From a virus, in the IMG/VR virus record IMGVR_UViG_3300032294_002202, positions 1-51,668 of that record: DNA of 51,668 bases. One strand, 5' to 3'. Positions within the stretch are counted from its first letter, which is position 1, and every line of letters starts with the position of its first letter. Positions 1 to 8,030 of this stretch are shown here, piece after piece. Both the position numbers and the translations under genes were made by a program. Below the pieces are notes generated by a model. It saw only the letters and a program-made list of their open reading frames with translations. It was not told the DNA's origin and ran no database searches.

Positions 1-655
1 AGAGTTTAATGACAGTGGAAGAAAAGAACTTGACTGCCATGCCACCTGTTGGGATGTGACTAGCATGCATAGATCCAAATTGATTTCGTTGTTGTGAGAT
101 GAGAACAAGTAGTGTGTTTTTGTTTGCATAATTTAACATCTTGACTGCGTGGGTCATGTCCTTTGCTTCTGCGCCGATTTGCTTAGTGTCTTGCAAATCC
201 TTCATTTCATTTCCATCTTTTTCAAAATAGATAGCTGGCAATAACGCTGAGATGGAATCAACAACAATTAAATCTACTCCAGCATCCATAAGCTTTGTTG
301 CAACATCCACCATATCATTAACTGTTTTGGCTGGAGAATAAATTAGGGCAGATGAATCTACTCCCAATGACTCGGCCCATGATTGATCATATGATGCCTC
401 AGCATCAATCCATGCACAAGTTTTGCCTTCTTTTTGTGCCATAGCAATCATCTGTAAACAGAAAGAAGATTTTCCAGCAGATTTATTGCCCCAAACAAGA
501 ACCTGTCTTCCATAGCCAAGCCCACCCTTAAGAGACATATTTAGTCCTATTGAAGGCGTCAACTGCTTTTCTACTTTTATATCTTGTGCAGATTTAACTC
601 TTGCTCTTGTTTTTGGATCTAGTTTTGCTAGTATATTATCTAACTCAATTGTCAT
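1..655 (-). CDS. recA: RecA-like recombinase (3' end beyond window)
   Basis: Strand-exchange ATPase acting in the cytoplasm in recombination-dependent replication and repair. My translation from the ATG at 655 gives about 218 residues and runs off the left edge without a stop. It shows Walker A GNKSAGKS (residues 56-63), the catalytic-glutamate segment WIDAEASYD (Glu86), Walker B around LIVVDSISAL (Asp133) and an L2-like region after ISQQRNQFGS. Bacterial RecA is about 350 residues, so roughly 60% is present. The first 30 residues are shorter and unlike those of cellular RecA. It follows the MazG-like gene and has its own promoter candidate at 680-708. The family call is secure; whether it acts in recombination or mainly in phage replication is inference. 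Confidence 0.93.
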   Translation of the reverse strand, partial: MTIELDNILAKLDPKTRARVKSAQDIKVEKQLTPSIGLNMSLKGGLGYGRQVLVWGNKSAGKSSFCLQMIAMAQKEGKTCAWIDAEASYDQSWAESLGVDSSALIYSPAKTVNDMVDVATKLMDAGVDLIVVDSISALLPAIYFEKDGNEMKDLQDTKQIGAEAKDMTHAVKMLNYANKNTLLVLISQQRNQFGSMHASHIPTGGMAVKFFSSTVIKL

Positions 656-679
656 TTATATTCTTTCTTCTCTCTGCTT

Positions 680-708
680 AGTATATCATTAAAATAAATT
701 GCCGTGAA
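680..708 (-). promoter_or_regulatory. Promoter candidate for recA
   Basis: On the minus strand TTCACG (703-708) is followed after 17 bases by TATACT (680-685), preceded by TGA, giving an extended -10 of the form TGnTATAnT. It sits exactly at the stop codon of the MazG-like gene, and the leader to the recA ATG would be about 20 bases with a purine-rich GAGAGAAGAAAG stretch. Seen by eye only. Confidence 0.45.
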
Positions 709-1057
709 GTCTTGGTCTATTAGAATTTATATCCATCTTCTTAAATAACTGTTCGTCTAAGCTCGTATCTATTAGTCCGCCGTTCATCATTGCTGCATAT
801 AAATCTAAAAGACGAATAATTACATCAGCCATTTCTTCTACAACCTTTTCAGACCCATGATTTTTTCGAATAGCTTCTAAAACTTCAGTTACTTCGGAAT
901 GAACTAGAGCAAGCTTATTACCTAGCTTGTCGTGATTTACTGGGCCTTCCCAAAAACCTTTTTCTATTGCTGTCTCGTGAAGTACAGCTGCCAAGGCATC
1001 GAGACCATTGTCTGTAACCATGTATACGCCGTGATCACTACTATTCATTTGTTGCAT
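689..1057 (-). CDS. MazG-like nucleotide pyrophosphohydrolase
   Basis: Probable all-alpha NTP pyrophosphohydrolase hydrolysing (d)NTPs to NMP and pyrophosphate. The region from LALVHSEVTEVLEA to VVEEMADVIIRLLDL carries the paired ExxE and ExxD metal-binding helices of the MazG/dUTPase superfamily. The chosen ATG at 1057 gives 122 residues and has AAGGA five bases upstream. The longer frame opening at 1108 lies wholly in the preceding gene, and an ATG at 1048 is the alternative. It overlaps the end of the upstream 69-residue gene by 17 bases. MazG proteins are common in aquatic phages and are usually linked to nucleotide-pool or stress-alarmone control; the actual substrate here is unknown. 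Confidence 0.8.
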   Translation of the reverse strand: MQQMNSSDHGVYMVTDNGLDALAAVLHETAIEKGFWEGPVNHDKLGNKLALVHSEVTEVLEAIRKNHGSEKVVEEMADVIIRLLDLYAAMMNGGLIDTSLDEQLFKKMDINSNRPRLHGNLF

Positions 1058-1250
1058 TCTTTTCCTTAAGCTTAAACACAAATGTCTGTGCATCTGAATT
1101 ATATTCAACCTCTAGCTCTTTATCTTCATTAGCAGAATTTAAAAATGTTTCAGATGGTACGCTAATCTCAGTAATTGTTTCCATAATAGCAACTAGAACC
1201 CTGCTTAAGCTCATCTCTTTAAAAAGTTCTTCTGGAGTTTTTTCTGTCAT
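1041..1250 (-). CDS. Small acidic hypothetical protein
   Basis: Sixty-nine residues, unrecognised. The N-terminus (MTEKTPEELFKEMSLSRVL) is amphipathic and helical-looking; the C-terminal half is acidic (NEDKELEVEYNSD) and predicted beta-like (AQTFVFKLKEK). No membrane segment or metal motif. Its ATG overlaps the TGA of the polymerase gene (ATGA), and the SD-like AAAGGAAAT is inside the polymerase's last codons, so translation is probably coupled to it. Lying between the polymerase and a MazG-like enzyme suggests a replication-related accessory role, but this is context only. Confidence 0.7.
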   Translation of the reverse strand: MTEKTPEELFKEMSLSRVLVAIMETITEISVPSETFLNSANEDKELEVEYNSDAQTFVFKLKEKNATNE

Positions 1251-4200
1251 TTTATTTCCTTTACATTTAATGTGCCATCATCTAATTTAGCTAGCACAAC
1301 CTTACATTTCATACCTTCACGCATTTTTGCAAGTGACATCTTGTACATTGTCGGAAATGCAATAACTCGTGTTAATTCTTTTTCACGGTTAGATAATACT
1401 ATATGGCTCATCATTTTACCAGCCTTAGTTTTATATGGAGTAAAGTTAATAACCATATATTCATCTTCTTCTAAATCATATTCTTTTCTATATAAATAAT
1501 CTACAAAAAGGTCTGGTGCATCTGGATTAATATCTTTAACATTAACATATCTTGCAATACGATTGTCTCCGACCAATATAAAGTACATTTGATTTGGTTC
1601 AATTTGAGTATCCTCATGATGGAATAATCCAACAGTACCGCTTTCATCTACAAGCTCTACTCTTGCCCAGCCAGTTCCACGCTTAATGCTCTTAACCATT
1701 CCGAACATAACAAATGATCCAAGGTCATCAAAGTCATCTATAGGCCTTGCCTGTGCTTTAATTCTTGGTGGTATTCCCTCTAAATTAAAAGTAGGTATCC
1801 CCAAATATTCATAGTAATTATCTTTCTCATTGCCAGATCTAGGATTATCAGTAAAAGCAGCACCACCAATTGCATTTAATGCAGCAATTGCTCTACTATT
1901 AATCCCACTTCCCTTTTTAGAAGCCTTATCAATAAAATCTGAGTAGTCTGCGAATGGTCTCTTATCTAATATCTTATTAGCAATACTATCTGAAATAAAT
2001 TTAATTTCAGCCAATCCAAATATAATTGAATTGTCTTTTAGTGAAAAGTATATGTCTGACTCATTTACATGCGGCAACTTAATTTTAAGACCTAGGCGCT
2101 TAGCCTCAATTAGGTACTCTGTTCTCGCATCTTTGTCATTTTCGTTTTTAAGAATTGAAAACATGAACTCAAGAGGATAATAGGACTTAAGCCAAGCAGT
2201 ATAATAACTAAGCATAGAGTAAGCAACAGCATGAGAGCGGTTAAAAGAATATCCAGCATGAGCTTCAAAGTCATGCCAAAGCTGCTCTGCTTTTTTCTGA
2301 GTAATTTGCTTTGAAGCACCAGCAATAAACTGATCTTTGAATTGGTCAAATTCTTTTGCATCTTTTTTCTTTCCAATAATCTTGCGGACCTTATCAGCCT
2401 CTGACCAAGACATGCCACCTAGGTATACGCAGGCTTGCATAACCTGCTCCTGATATATAATAACACCATATGTATTCTCAGTAAACTCCTTCATAATCAC
2501 ATGGCTATAGTCAACCGCTTCTTTCCCGTGCTTACGATTAATATATGCAGCACCCACTGTATTCATAGCTCCTGGACGAACTAAAGCATTCGATGCAACC
2601 AAATCTTCAAACTTATCTACACCCATCTTCATTAAAAGATTTGTATACGGTGTGGCTTCAGCCTGAAAAACACCCTTTGTATATCCTTCGCTTAACATTT
2701 TATAAACTTTAGGGTCATCCATGGTAAGCTCAGAAAGATTAATCTCTTTACCAGATCTTTCCTTAATAGACTCAAGCGTATCTGAGATTACCGATAAAGT
2801 CTTAAGGCCTAGTGCATCTAGTTTAATAAGACCTATATCAGCAACCGTATCCATATCGTATGCGACTACTGGAATTCTTCCAGATACTTTATCCTGTGAA
2901 TCTTCACGAGACTCAACTGGTGCATAATTTCTTAAGTCATCTTTTGCTACAACTACTCCAGCTGCGTGTACTCCAACTGATCTGATACGACCACGCAATC
3001 TTTCAGCAAGCCAAACTACTTCTGGGTACCTTGCTCTAAAATCTTTTGTATTCGGAGAATCCATAAAATCTTCAAAAGTGTCTACAGTTTTTAGTGCACG
3101 GTTTACTTCTTGAAGTGGAACCATGAATACACGAGCAGCATCACGAACAACACCTTTGTCTTTAAAATAAGTGTAAGTTGAAATTGAAGCTACGTGCTTA
3201 AATTTTTTCTTTAGGTATTCTTTAACTTCTTTTCTACGACGGTCCTCAAAGTCTGTATCAATATCTGGAAAGTCATTTCTCTCTGGATTAATAAATCTAA
3301 AGAAAAGCAAATCATATTTAATTGGATCAACATCTGTAATTCCCAATGAATAACAAACTAAAGATCCAGCAGCAGAACCACGCCCTGGCCCAACCTTAAT
3401 ATTATTTTCTTTAGCCCAATTAATCATATCTGCAATAACCAAGAAATATGAGGCAAAGTTCTTTGAGGCAATGACGGATAGCTCTTCCTCTACACGAGCC
3501 ACATAAATATCATCTGAGGCCTTCTGAAGCCTCTCTAAGCCTTGATAAGCCAACTCCCTAAGCTTCTCGTCGGCATCTGTTTTTGGGACTGGCAGAAGGT
3601 CAAGATTCTGATTAAAGTCATAATCACTAACCTTATCAGCAATCTCCATAGTATTTTCATATATATCTGTACGGCTAATTCCAGCCTTATTAAAGTCAGC
3701 CTCAATTTCTGAGCGTGACTGAATAAATAGATTATAATCTTGAAATGAAATTCTACGATCTGGATAAAGATAATTAAATCTATCTAACATATCCTTCATA
3801 TTTCTAGACATGTCAAAGTCAGCATCTTTATCAAACTTAGGGGATGTAGATAGAATTAGTAATGCTTCTTCTAATATTCTATCTTCTTCTTTAGCAAAGT
3901 GTGCATCTCCTGTTGCCACCGCCTTAATTTTAAGTTCATCTGCTAGCTCAAGGAGCTTTGAGTTTATCTCTTTGGGATTGTGAGATTGCACCTCAACGTA
4001 AAAGTCTTCAGAAAAAGTTTTCTTAAAATCCTGTAATAAAAGCTTGGCTTCGGAGAAGTCCCCTTTTTCAATAGCCTTAGAAACAATTCCGTTAAGGCAT
4101 CCAGAAAGGACAATAATGCCTTCCGCATATTCTTTTAAAACCTCTCTATCAATACGTGGCTTATGATAAAAGCCTTCGTTCCATGCAAGTTCCTGCAAAA

Positions 4201-4516
4201 TATTTATATTTTCTAAGCCCTTTTTATTTTTAGCCAAAAGAATAATATGATTGTATGCCTGAATAGATTTATCTGTTTTTGATGAACGATCAAATCTATC
4301 TGTTGGAGATATATATGCTTCCACTCCAAGTATCGGTTTTATTCCTAATTCCTTTGCAGCAATCTGCATATCTCTATGGGATGACAAAGTTCCATGATCT
4401 GTAATTGCAATTGCCGTCTGCCCAGCATCCAATGCTGCTTGGCACAATTCTTTTGGAGAATTTAATCCGTCCATCAATGAATAATAAGAGTGGACATGCA
4501 AGTGTGTAAAACTCAT
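1247..4516 (-). CDS. dnaE: DNA polymerase III alpha subunit (DnaE type, with PHP domain)
   Basis: Family C replicative DNA polymerase of 1089 residues, so the phage appears to bring its own bacterial-type replicase. The N-terminal PHP domain is intact (HLHVHS at residues 5-10, ITDHG near 40). The nucleotide-binding loop GPGRGSAAGSL is followed by the active-site motif PDIDTDF (Asp420 and Asp422) and a third aspartate in KLDALGL (Asp567). The palm/fingers segment FEAHAGYSFNRSHAVAY is typical of DnaE. The C-terminus after about residue 960 looks like an OB-fold region. It is slightly shorter than E. coli DnaE (1160). No separate DnaQ-type exonuclease is in the window; the PHP domain may proofread. 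The start abuts the stop of the upstream gene (TAAATG). Confidence 0.96.
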   Translation of the reverse strand: MSFTHLHVHSYYSLMDGLNSPKELCQAALDAGQTAIAITDHGTLSSHRDMQIAAKELGIKPILGVEAYISPTDRFDRSSKTDKSIQAYNHIILLAKNKKGLENINILQELAWNEGFYHKPRIDREVLKEYAEGIIVLSGCLNGIVSKAIEKGDFSEAKLLLQDFKKTFSEDFYVEVQSHNPKEINSKLLELADELKIKAVATGDAHFAKEEDRILEEALLILSTSPKFDKDADFDMSRNMKDMLDRFNYLYPDRRISFQDYNLFIQSRSEIEADFNKAGISRTDIYENTMEIADKVSDYDFNQNLDLLPVPKTDADEKLRELAYQGLERLQKASDDIYVARVEEELSVIASKNFASYFLVIADMINWAKENNIKVGPGRGSAAGSLVCYSLGITDVDPIKYDLLFFRFINPERNDFPDIDTDFEDRRRKEVKEYLKKKFKHVASISTYTYFKDKGVVRDAARVFMVPLQEVNRALKTVDTFEDFMDSPNTKDFRARYPEVVWLAERLRGRIRSVGVHAAGVVVAKDDLRNYAPVESREDSQDKVSGRIPVVAYDMDTVADIGLIKLDALGLKTLSVISDTLESIKERSGKEINLSELTMDDPKVYKMLSEGYTKGVFQAEATPYTNLLMKMGVDKFEDLVASNALVRPGAMNTVGAAYINRKHGKEAVDYSHVIMKEFTENTYGVIIYQEQVMQACVYLGGMSWSEADKVRKIIGKKKDAKEFDQFKDQFIAGASKQITQKKAEQLWHDFEAHAGYSFNRSHAVAYSMLSYYTAWLKSYYPLEFMFSILKNENDKDARTEYLIEAKRLGLKIKLPHVNESDIYFSLKDNSIIFGLAEIKFISDSIANKILDKRPFADYSDFIDKASKKGSGINSRAIAALNAIGGAAFTDNPRSGNEKDNYYEYLGIPTFNLEGIPPRIKAQARPIDDFDDLGSFVMFGMVKSIKRGTGWARVELVDESGTVGLFHHEDTQIEPNQMYFILVGDNRIARYVNVKDINPDAPDLFVDYLYRKEYDLEEDEYMVINFTPYKTKAGKMMSHIVLSNREKELTRVIAFPTMYKMSLAKMREGMKCKVVLAKLDDGTLNVKEIK

Positions 4517-4732
4517 TTAGTATCCGCCCTGACATTCATTTCTAGTATGATAAAGCCTAATCTTTGTCATAACCTTTTTATTTGGTGCATATAAATCTTC
4601 ATTACAACACAGGCAGTTCATGTGCCACTCCTTTGCAAAGAAGTCGTAGAGCATGCCCTTAAAATCTTTATATTTGTTTGACACAAATGTATCAAATGGG
4701 TCTGGTATATCTAAGTTAATCATTTCCGCCAT
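4517..4732 (-). CDS. Small CxxC protein, unknown
   Basis: Seventy-one residues, not recognised. The C-terminal half contains HMNCLCCNEDLYAP and later YHTRNECQGGY, so it has a CxxC pair with further Cys and His that could bind zinc. It could be a degenerate zinc ribbon. It lies between the tRNA (12 bases upstream) and the polymerase, whose ATG follows its TAA directly, so polymerase translation may be coupled to it. There is no clear Shine-Dalgarno before the ATG at 4732; an in-frame ATG at 4723 is an alternative start. Confidence 0.6.
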   Translation of the reverse strand: MAEMINLDIPDPFDTFVSNKYKDFKGMLYDFFAKEWHMNCLCCNEDLYAPNKKVMTKIRLYHTRNECQGGY

Positions 4733-4743
4733 TTTCTATTATG

Positions 4744-4816
4744 TACCAAAGGTGGGATTCGAACCCACGCTGTATAGATTTTAAGTCTACCGCCTCTACC
4801 GCTGGGCTACTCTGGC
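4744..4816 (-). tRNA. tRNA with UAA anticodon (tRNA-Leu-like)
   Basis: The minus strand folds as a 73-base tRNA. The acceptor GCCAGAG pairs with CTTTGGT (G.T wobbles at 1-72 and 5-68) and the discriminator base is A. The D arm is GCC/GGC with an AGCGGTAG loop, the anticodon stem GTAGA/TCTAT closes the loop CTTAAAA (anticodon TAA), and the T arm is GTGGG-TTCGAAT-CCCAC. Only CA, not a full CCA, follows the discriminator. Anticodon UAA reads UUA leucine, a codon expected to be frequent in this AT-rich phage. The variable loop is only 5 bases (ACAGC), whereas cellular tRNA-Leu has a long variable arm. Confidence 0.85.
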
Positions 4817-4820
4817 GTAA

Positions 4821-4842
4821 GAGGGCAGATTGCTCTGCCCTC
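4821..4842 (-). terminator. Perfect hairpin between the SSB-like gene and the tRNA
   Basis: A 9-bp perfect stem GAGGGCAGA/TCTGCCCTC with a 4-base loop lies 8 bases after the SSB-like stop and 5 bases before the tRNA. No U-run follows, so it may be a 3' stabiliser or a processing signal for the tRNA rather than a strict intrinsic terminator. Confidence 0.5.
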
Positions 4843-4849
4843 CGCCAAA

Positions 4850-5524
4850 TTATAACCAGTCTAGGCTACTGTTTGTTGATGAGTCAGAAGACTCTTGTCC
4901 AGCTTCTCCATTAAAAAAAGCTTCTTGTTCTGTATAAGGCATATCACGAACAGCAGTTTCTTCAAGCTTATATAACTCTAATGAAGATGAGTCAAAGTCT
5001 GACTCGTCTTTTGCTAAAGGAATAATAGTGTAGCTTGTATCTGTCTTTGTGCCAGAACGCTTAATACGCCACATTAGGTTTGTAATGCTACCCATTTCTC
5101 CAGCGTATTCAATTAATGTTGGTGTTACTGTCTTTCCGCTAGAACCCTGTGAAAGAATTGCAACATAAGGTTCCTCTTTGCCATCGTCTACTAAAACATT
5201 GATGTAAAGTCGTGAGCGACCCTTCCATCCTGCTTTGTAATCTTTACGATGTTGTTCGCAGCCATAGCACTTGCCCTGATCTTCCATTGAGCATAGCGCC
5301 TTGCGGCGATAGTCTTTAGGGTTTGTGTGTTCTACTGCAATAAAGCCAAGCCCATTCTTTTCATTGTAACTTGGTGAATCTGGATCAAGCTCCTGTAGGA
5401 AACGAATCTTAACGCTTTCTGTATCTTCTAGCTTAACCCAACGTGCTTTAGTTCCTTCGCCACCTGATGACTGTGGCTTATCCATTACTTTGTTTAGGTC
5501 TTTTAATCCCTTAACGATACCCAT
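4850..5524 (-). CDS. Putative single-stranded DNA-binding protein (gp32-like)
   Basis: A 224-residue protein that I read as a phage SSB. It has a basic N-terminal segment, a central region with a zinc-ligand cluster (Cys78, Cys86, Cys89, His92 in CYGCEQH, with His66 before it), a beta-rich stretch (SRLYINVLVDD, EPYVAILSQG) suggesting an OB fold, and an acidic, Ser-rich C-terminal tail ending in DWL. This plan resembles the zinc-containing gp32 type, whose acidic tail recruits partner proteins. It sits next to the primase and polymerase and has its own promoter/operator-like region (5548-5582) and an SD GAGGATATAA. The family assignment rests on layout and context, not on a clear sequence match. 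Confidence 0.6.
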   Translation of the reverse strand: MGIVKGLKDLNKVMDKPQSSGGEGTKARWVKLEDTESVKIRFLQELDPDSPSYNEKNGLGFIAVEHTNPKDYRRKALCSMEDQGKCYGCEQHRKDYKAGWKGRSRLYINVLVDDGKEEPYVAILSQGSSGKTVTPTLIEYAGEMGSITNLMWRIKRSGTKTDTSYTIIPLAKDESDFDSSSLELYKLEETAVRDMPYTEQEAFFNGEAGQESSDSSTNSSLDWL

Positions 5525-5547
5525 TTATATCCTCTTTTCATATAGTT

Positions 5548-5582
5548 GACAGTATATATCTGTCTGTATTGCTATTATATCA
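5548..5582 (-). promoter_or_regulatory. Extended -10 promoter plus operator-like inverted repeat before the SSB-like gene
   Basis: TGATATAAT (5574-5582) is an extended -10 whose TGA is the primase stop codon. No good -35 is visible. Just downstream of the expected start lies GACAG-TATATAT-CTGTC (5548-5564), an inverted repeat that could be an operator or an RNA structure, for example for autoregulation. Confidence 0.4.
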
Positions 5583-6629
5583 TGGGTTCCAAGATCGATA
5601 TTCGATATCGGAAACTGCGTTTTTTATACAAGCTTTTATCTCATCTTCTGACATATCGCCTGCATCTTTTGCTGCATGTGGATATATCTTACCATATTCA
5701 TAAGAAGCCCACAAGATGTCTTTATTCTTTAATTTATTAGCAATGCTCATTCCTAATGCTCTTCCAGCTTCATCTGCATCAGTCATTATTGTTATTCGAT
5801 TAAAGTATCTATTTAAAAGGTGGTGCTGTTCATTTGAAATAAATCCTCCAAGGGTTGCAACCACATTTGGGAATCCAGCCTGATGAACACGAATAGCGTC
5901 AAAGCTGGACTCAACTACGACTACATGATCACCGATTTTTTTTGCTCTATGAACATTAAACAAAGTTTTGCTCTTTGGAAGATTTGTACTGTTTTTAATG
6001 GACTTGCCTTCTATTGATCTACCAACAATTCCAATAGGCATTCCGTCTGGACTATGAACTGGAACTGTAACCATATCCATATTCTTTGAATATCCTAAAT
6101 TAAAATATTTACCAGAAGTCATATTAATTCCTCTGGACTCAAAATACTTCTGTGCTTTCCATTCCGTAACTAAATCATCATTTAGTTTAACTAAAGTGTC
6201 TTGTGAGAATTCCTCAAACACTGGTTTATCCTCTAGCATCTCCGCCATCAATTCATCAAAGTTATTAAGGGACTCTGTTTCCTTAGCGGCAATATACCTC
6301 ATAGCCTCAAAGTCATTCTTGTTGAGAACTTTTTTGATTAACTCAATTAAAGTTCCAGATTCACCGCAGGCAGGATTAAAACAAATAAACGCGCCTTTAT
6401 CACGACTTACGCTAAAGCTTGACGTATGTCTGTTTGAATGAAATGGACAATAGCATAGAAAATCGTTTGATGTTTCTCCAACTATATCTAACCCTAAAGA
6501 CTTTAAGATCGATTTGATATGGTTGGGCGCATATTGCGTGAGATCAGTTTTCCCTGAGACATTCCCTCTGATAGCCATGCCTTCTTCTTTCCTACGTAAA
6601 CTCCATGCAAGGTCATTAAGAACTTCCAT
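5580..6629 (-). CDS. dnaG: DNA primase (DnaG type)
   Basis: Synthesises RNA primers at the fork. The N-terminus carries a CHC2-like zinc site (CPFH at residues 61-64, then Cys83 and Cys88 in CFNPAC). The TOPRIM core follows, with the glutamate in VVVVESSFDAIR and the metal motif MTDADEAGR. At 349 residues it is shorter than cellular DnaG and lacks an evident helicase-binding C-terminal domain. The chosen ATG at 6629 has a strong SD (AGGAGAAAC); the in-frame ATG at 6578 (AGGAAAGAAGAAGGC upstream) gives a smaller overlap with the preceding gene. Either way the overlap with that gene is unusually long (76-127 bases). It is adjacent to the DnaB-like helicase gene, consistent with a primosome module. 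Confidence 0.9.
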   Translation of the reverse strand: MEVLNDLAWSLRRKEEGMAIRGNVSGKTDLTQYAPNHIKSILKSLGLDIVGETSNDFLCYCPFHSNRHTSSFSVSRDKGAFICFNPACGESGTLIELIKKVLNKNDFEAMRYIAAKETESLNNFDELMAEMLEDKPVFEEFSQDTLVKLNDDLVTEWKAQKYFESRGINMTSGKYFNLGYSKNMDMVTVPVHSPDGMPIGIVGRSIEGKSIKNSTNLPKSKTLFNVHRAKKIGDHVVVVESSFDAIRVHQAGFPNVVATLGGFISNEQHHLLNRYFNRITIMTDADEAGRALGMSIANKLKNKDILWASYEYGKIYPHAAKDAGDMSEDEIKACIKNAVSDIEYRSWNP

Positions 6630-6823
6630 GTTTCTCCTGTGAATTCTACTGCAAAGGCTGGATCTATGTCAAGTACCCTTGCATATCCCTTGTCACGCAT
6701 TTGATGCGTGAGCATGCTTTCATACTGATGCTTAATTTTAATAATTTCAGAATCATCTAAAAACTCAACATTAATTTGAAACCTTTTAATTTTTTTGTGA
6801 GTCATTTTGGAAAGGATTCTCAT
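6503..6823 (-). CDS. Hypothetical protein between helicase and primase
   Basis: One hundred and six residues, no recognised family. It has a basic N-terminus (KMTHKKIKRFQINVEF), a helix (DDSEIIKIKHQYESML) and a mixed C-terminal half with GKKKAWLSEGMSQGK. The gene overlaps the helicase end by 38 bases (or 20 if the ATG at 6805 is used) and the primase start by 76-127 bases. Its N-terminal reading resembles a compact nucleic-acid-binding protein, but that is weak. The long overlap with primase in another frame makes its 3' end less certain. Confidence 0.6.
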   Translation of the reverse strand: MRILSKMTHKKIKRFQINVEFLDDSEIIKIKHQYESMLTHQMRDKGYARVLDIDPAFAVEFTGETWKFLMTLHGVYVGKKKAWLSEGMSQGKLISRNMRPTISNRS

Positions 6824-8030
6824 AAATCTCTTTGATGATACCTCTGTTGATATCCCAATCTAAGAAGACATTAAAGTCTTGTCCATGTCTATTTTTTCGG
6901 CTAACCACTTCAACCATATTTGTATTAGTATATTTGTGAATTGCAATAGCCATATCTGCATCATACTCAATGGCTTTAGACCATGCAACCTGAGATAGCA
7001 TAGGTGGGGCATCTTGATCTGTAATGTCGTCCATAGTTGCTGCGGTAATATCAATAACTGGAATTCCATTTGTCATTGCTAACATTTTAAACTCACGAGA
7101 TATGTTCATGTTACGTTCTGTTGCGCCTGAGCTGCGCTTTGTGTCTGAGAATAGCTGGTGGTAATCAAGTATGACTAGATCTGGTTTATGCTGATCTATT
7201 TTTGCTTGAACTGTGTTTGCACTTACATCAGACATTCCTTCGCTTGACACTAATACGAAACCATTTTTGTTTTCAAACTTTTTAGATCCCCAAGACTTTA
7301 GGTCATCTATGTTAACGTCCCCCTTTGCAAAATCGCTTGCACGGAATAGACCTGAACCCATCATTGTATAGATACGGTTACGCATATCTTCTGGAGACAT
7401 TTCAAGAGAAACAATCATTGGCTTAAAGCCTTGCTCCCAAGCCTTGCACGCAAGGTAGGAAGTAAACCAAGTTTTACCACGCCCTGGCCAACCAATAGCA
7501 ACAATTAAATGTCCTGGAGCCATTCCAGTAGGATAAGCTTTATCAATTGCATCAAAGCCAGTAAGAATTCCAGGACTGCCACCCATTGCTGCAGAACGTT
7601 CTTTTACTGAAGCAAAGTGGTTGGCTGCAGACTCAAGGTCTGTAACATCTAGGTCTCTTACGTTATTAGTAAATTTAGAAAGCTGAGATAGCTTTGCTTG
7701 CATATCAGCGATAACTCTACCTGCTGCATCTTCCTTTAAAGCCGACCCAGATTGAATTAATATGCTTTTAAGTCTGCTACTTAAATATTCATTCTTAAGT
7801 TTATCTAAATAATATCCTGTTTCAGCCTTTGTATTAACTGGCTCAAAGTCTTTAAATCTTTCTGACAGGATACCTACTTCTGGAACAGCCTTGAACTTAT
7901 AATAGTATGACTTTAAAGATTCCCAGATATCTCTGTGTGATGTAAATATCTCATCTACGTTATCTGCTAGTAATGTACTAATGTCTTTATTCTTACATAC
8001 TGCGGAGATTACTTCTGCTTCTGTATTCAT
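6786..8030 (-). CDS. dnaB: Replicative DNA helicase (DnaB-like)
   Basis: Hexameric 5'-3' helicase of 414 residues. An all-helical N-terminal domain (about 1-120) is followed by a RecA-fold ATPase with Walker A GWPGRGKT (180-187), MIVSLEMSPEDMRNRIY and Walker B LVILDYHQLF. KAIEYDADMAIAIHK and VVSRKNRHGQ follow the usual DnaB motif order near the end. It is slightly shorter than E. coli DnaB (471). Its ATG overlaps the upstream gene's TAA by one base (TAATG), with a GGGGAG SD inside that gene, so the two are translationally coupled. Confidence 0.94.
   Translation of the reverse strand: MNTEAEVISAVCKNKDISTLLADNVDEIFTSHRDIWESLKSYYYKFKAVPEVGILSERFKDFEPVNTKAETGYYLDKLKNEYLSSRLKSILIQSGSALKEDAAGRVIADMQAKLSQLSKFTNNVRDLDVTDLESAANHFASVKERSAAMGGSPGILTGFDAIDKAYPTGMAPGHLIVAIGWPGRGKTWFTSYLACKAWEQGFKPMIVSLEMSPEDMRNRIYTMMGSGLFRASDFAKGDVNIDDLKSWGSKKFENKNGFVLVSSEGMSDVSANTVQAKIDQHKPDLVILDYHQLFSDTKRSSGATERNMNISREFKMLAMTNGIPVIDITAATMDDITDQDAPPMLSQVAWSKAIEYDADMAIAIHKYTNTNMVEVVSRKNRHGQDFNVFLDWDINRGIIKEIYENPFQNDSQKN

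Noticed and set aside
4821-4842. Second tRNA in the hairpin region
   Set aside because: Only a simple 9-bp stem loop; no D or T arm.
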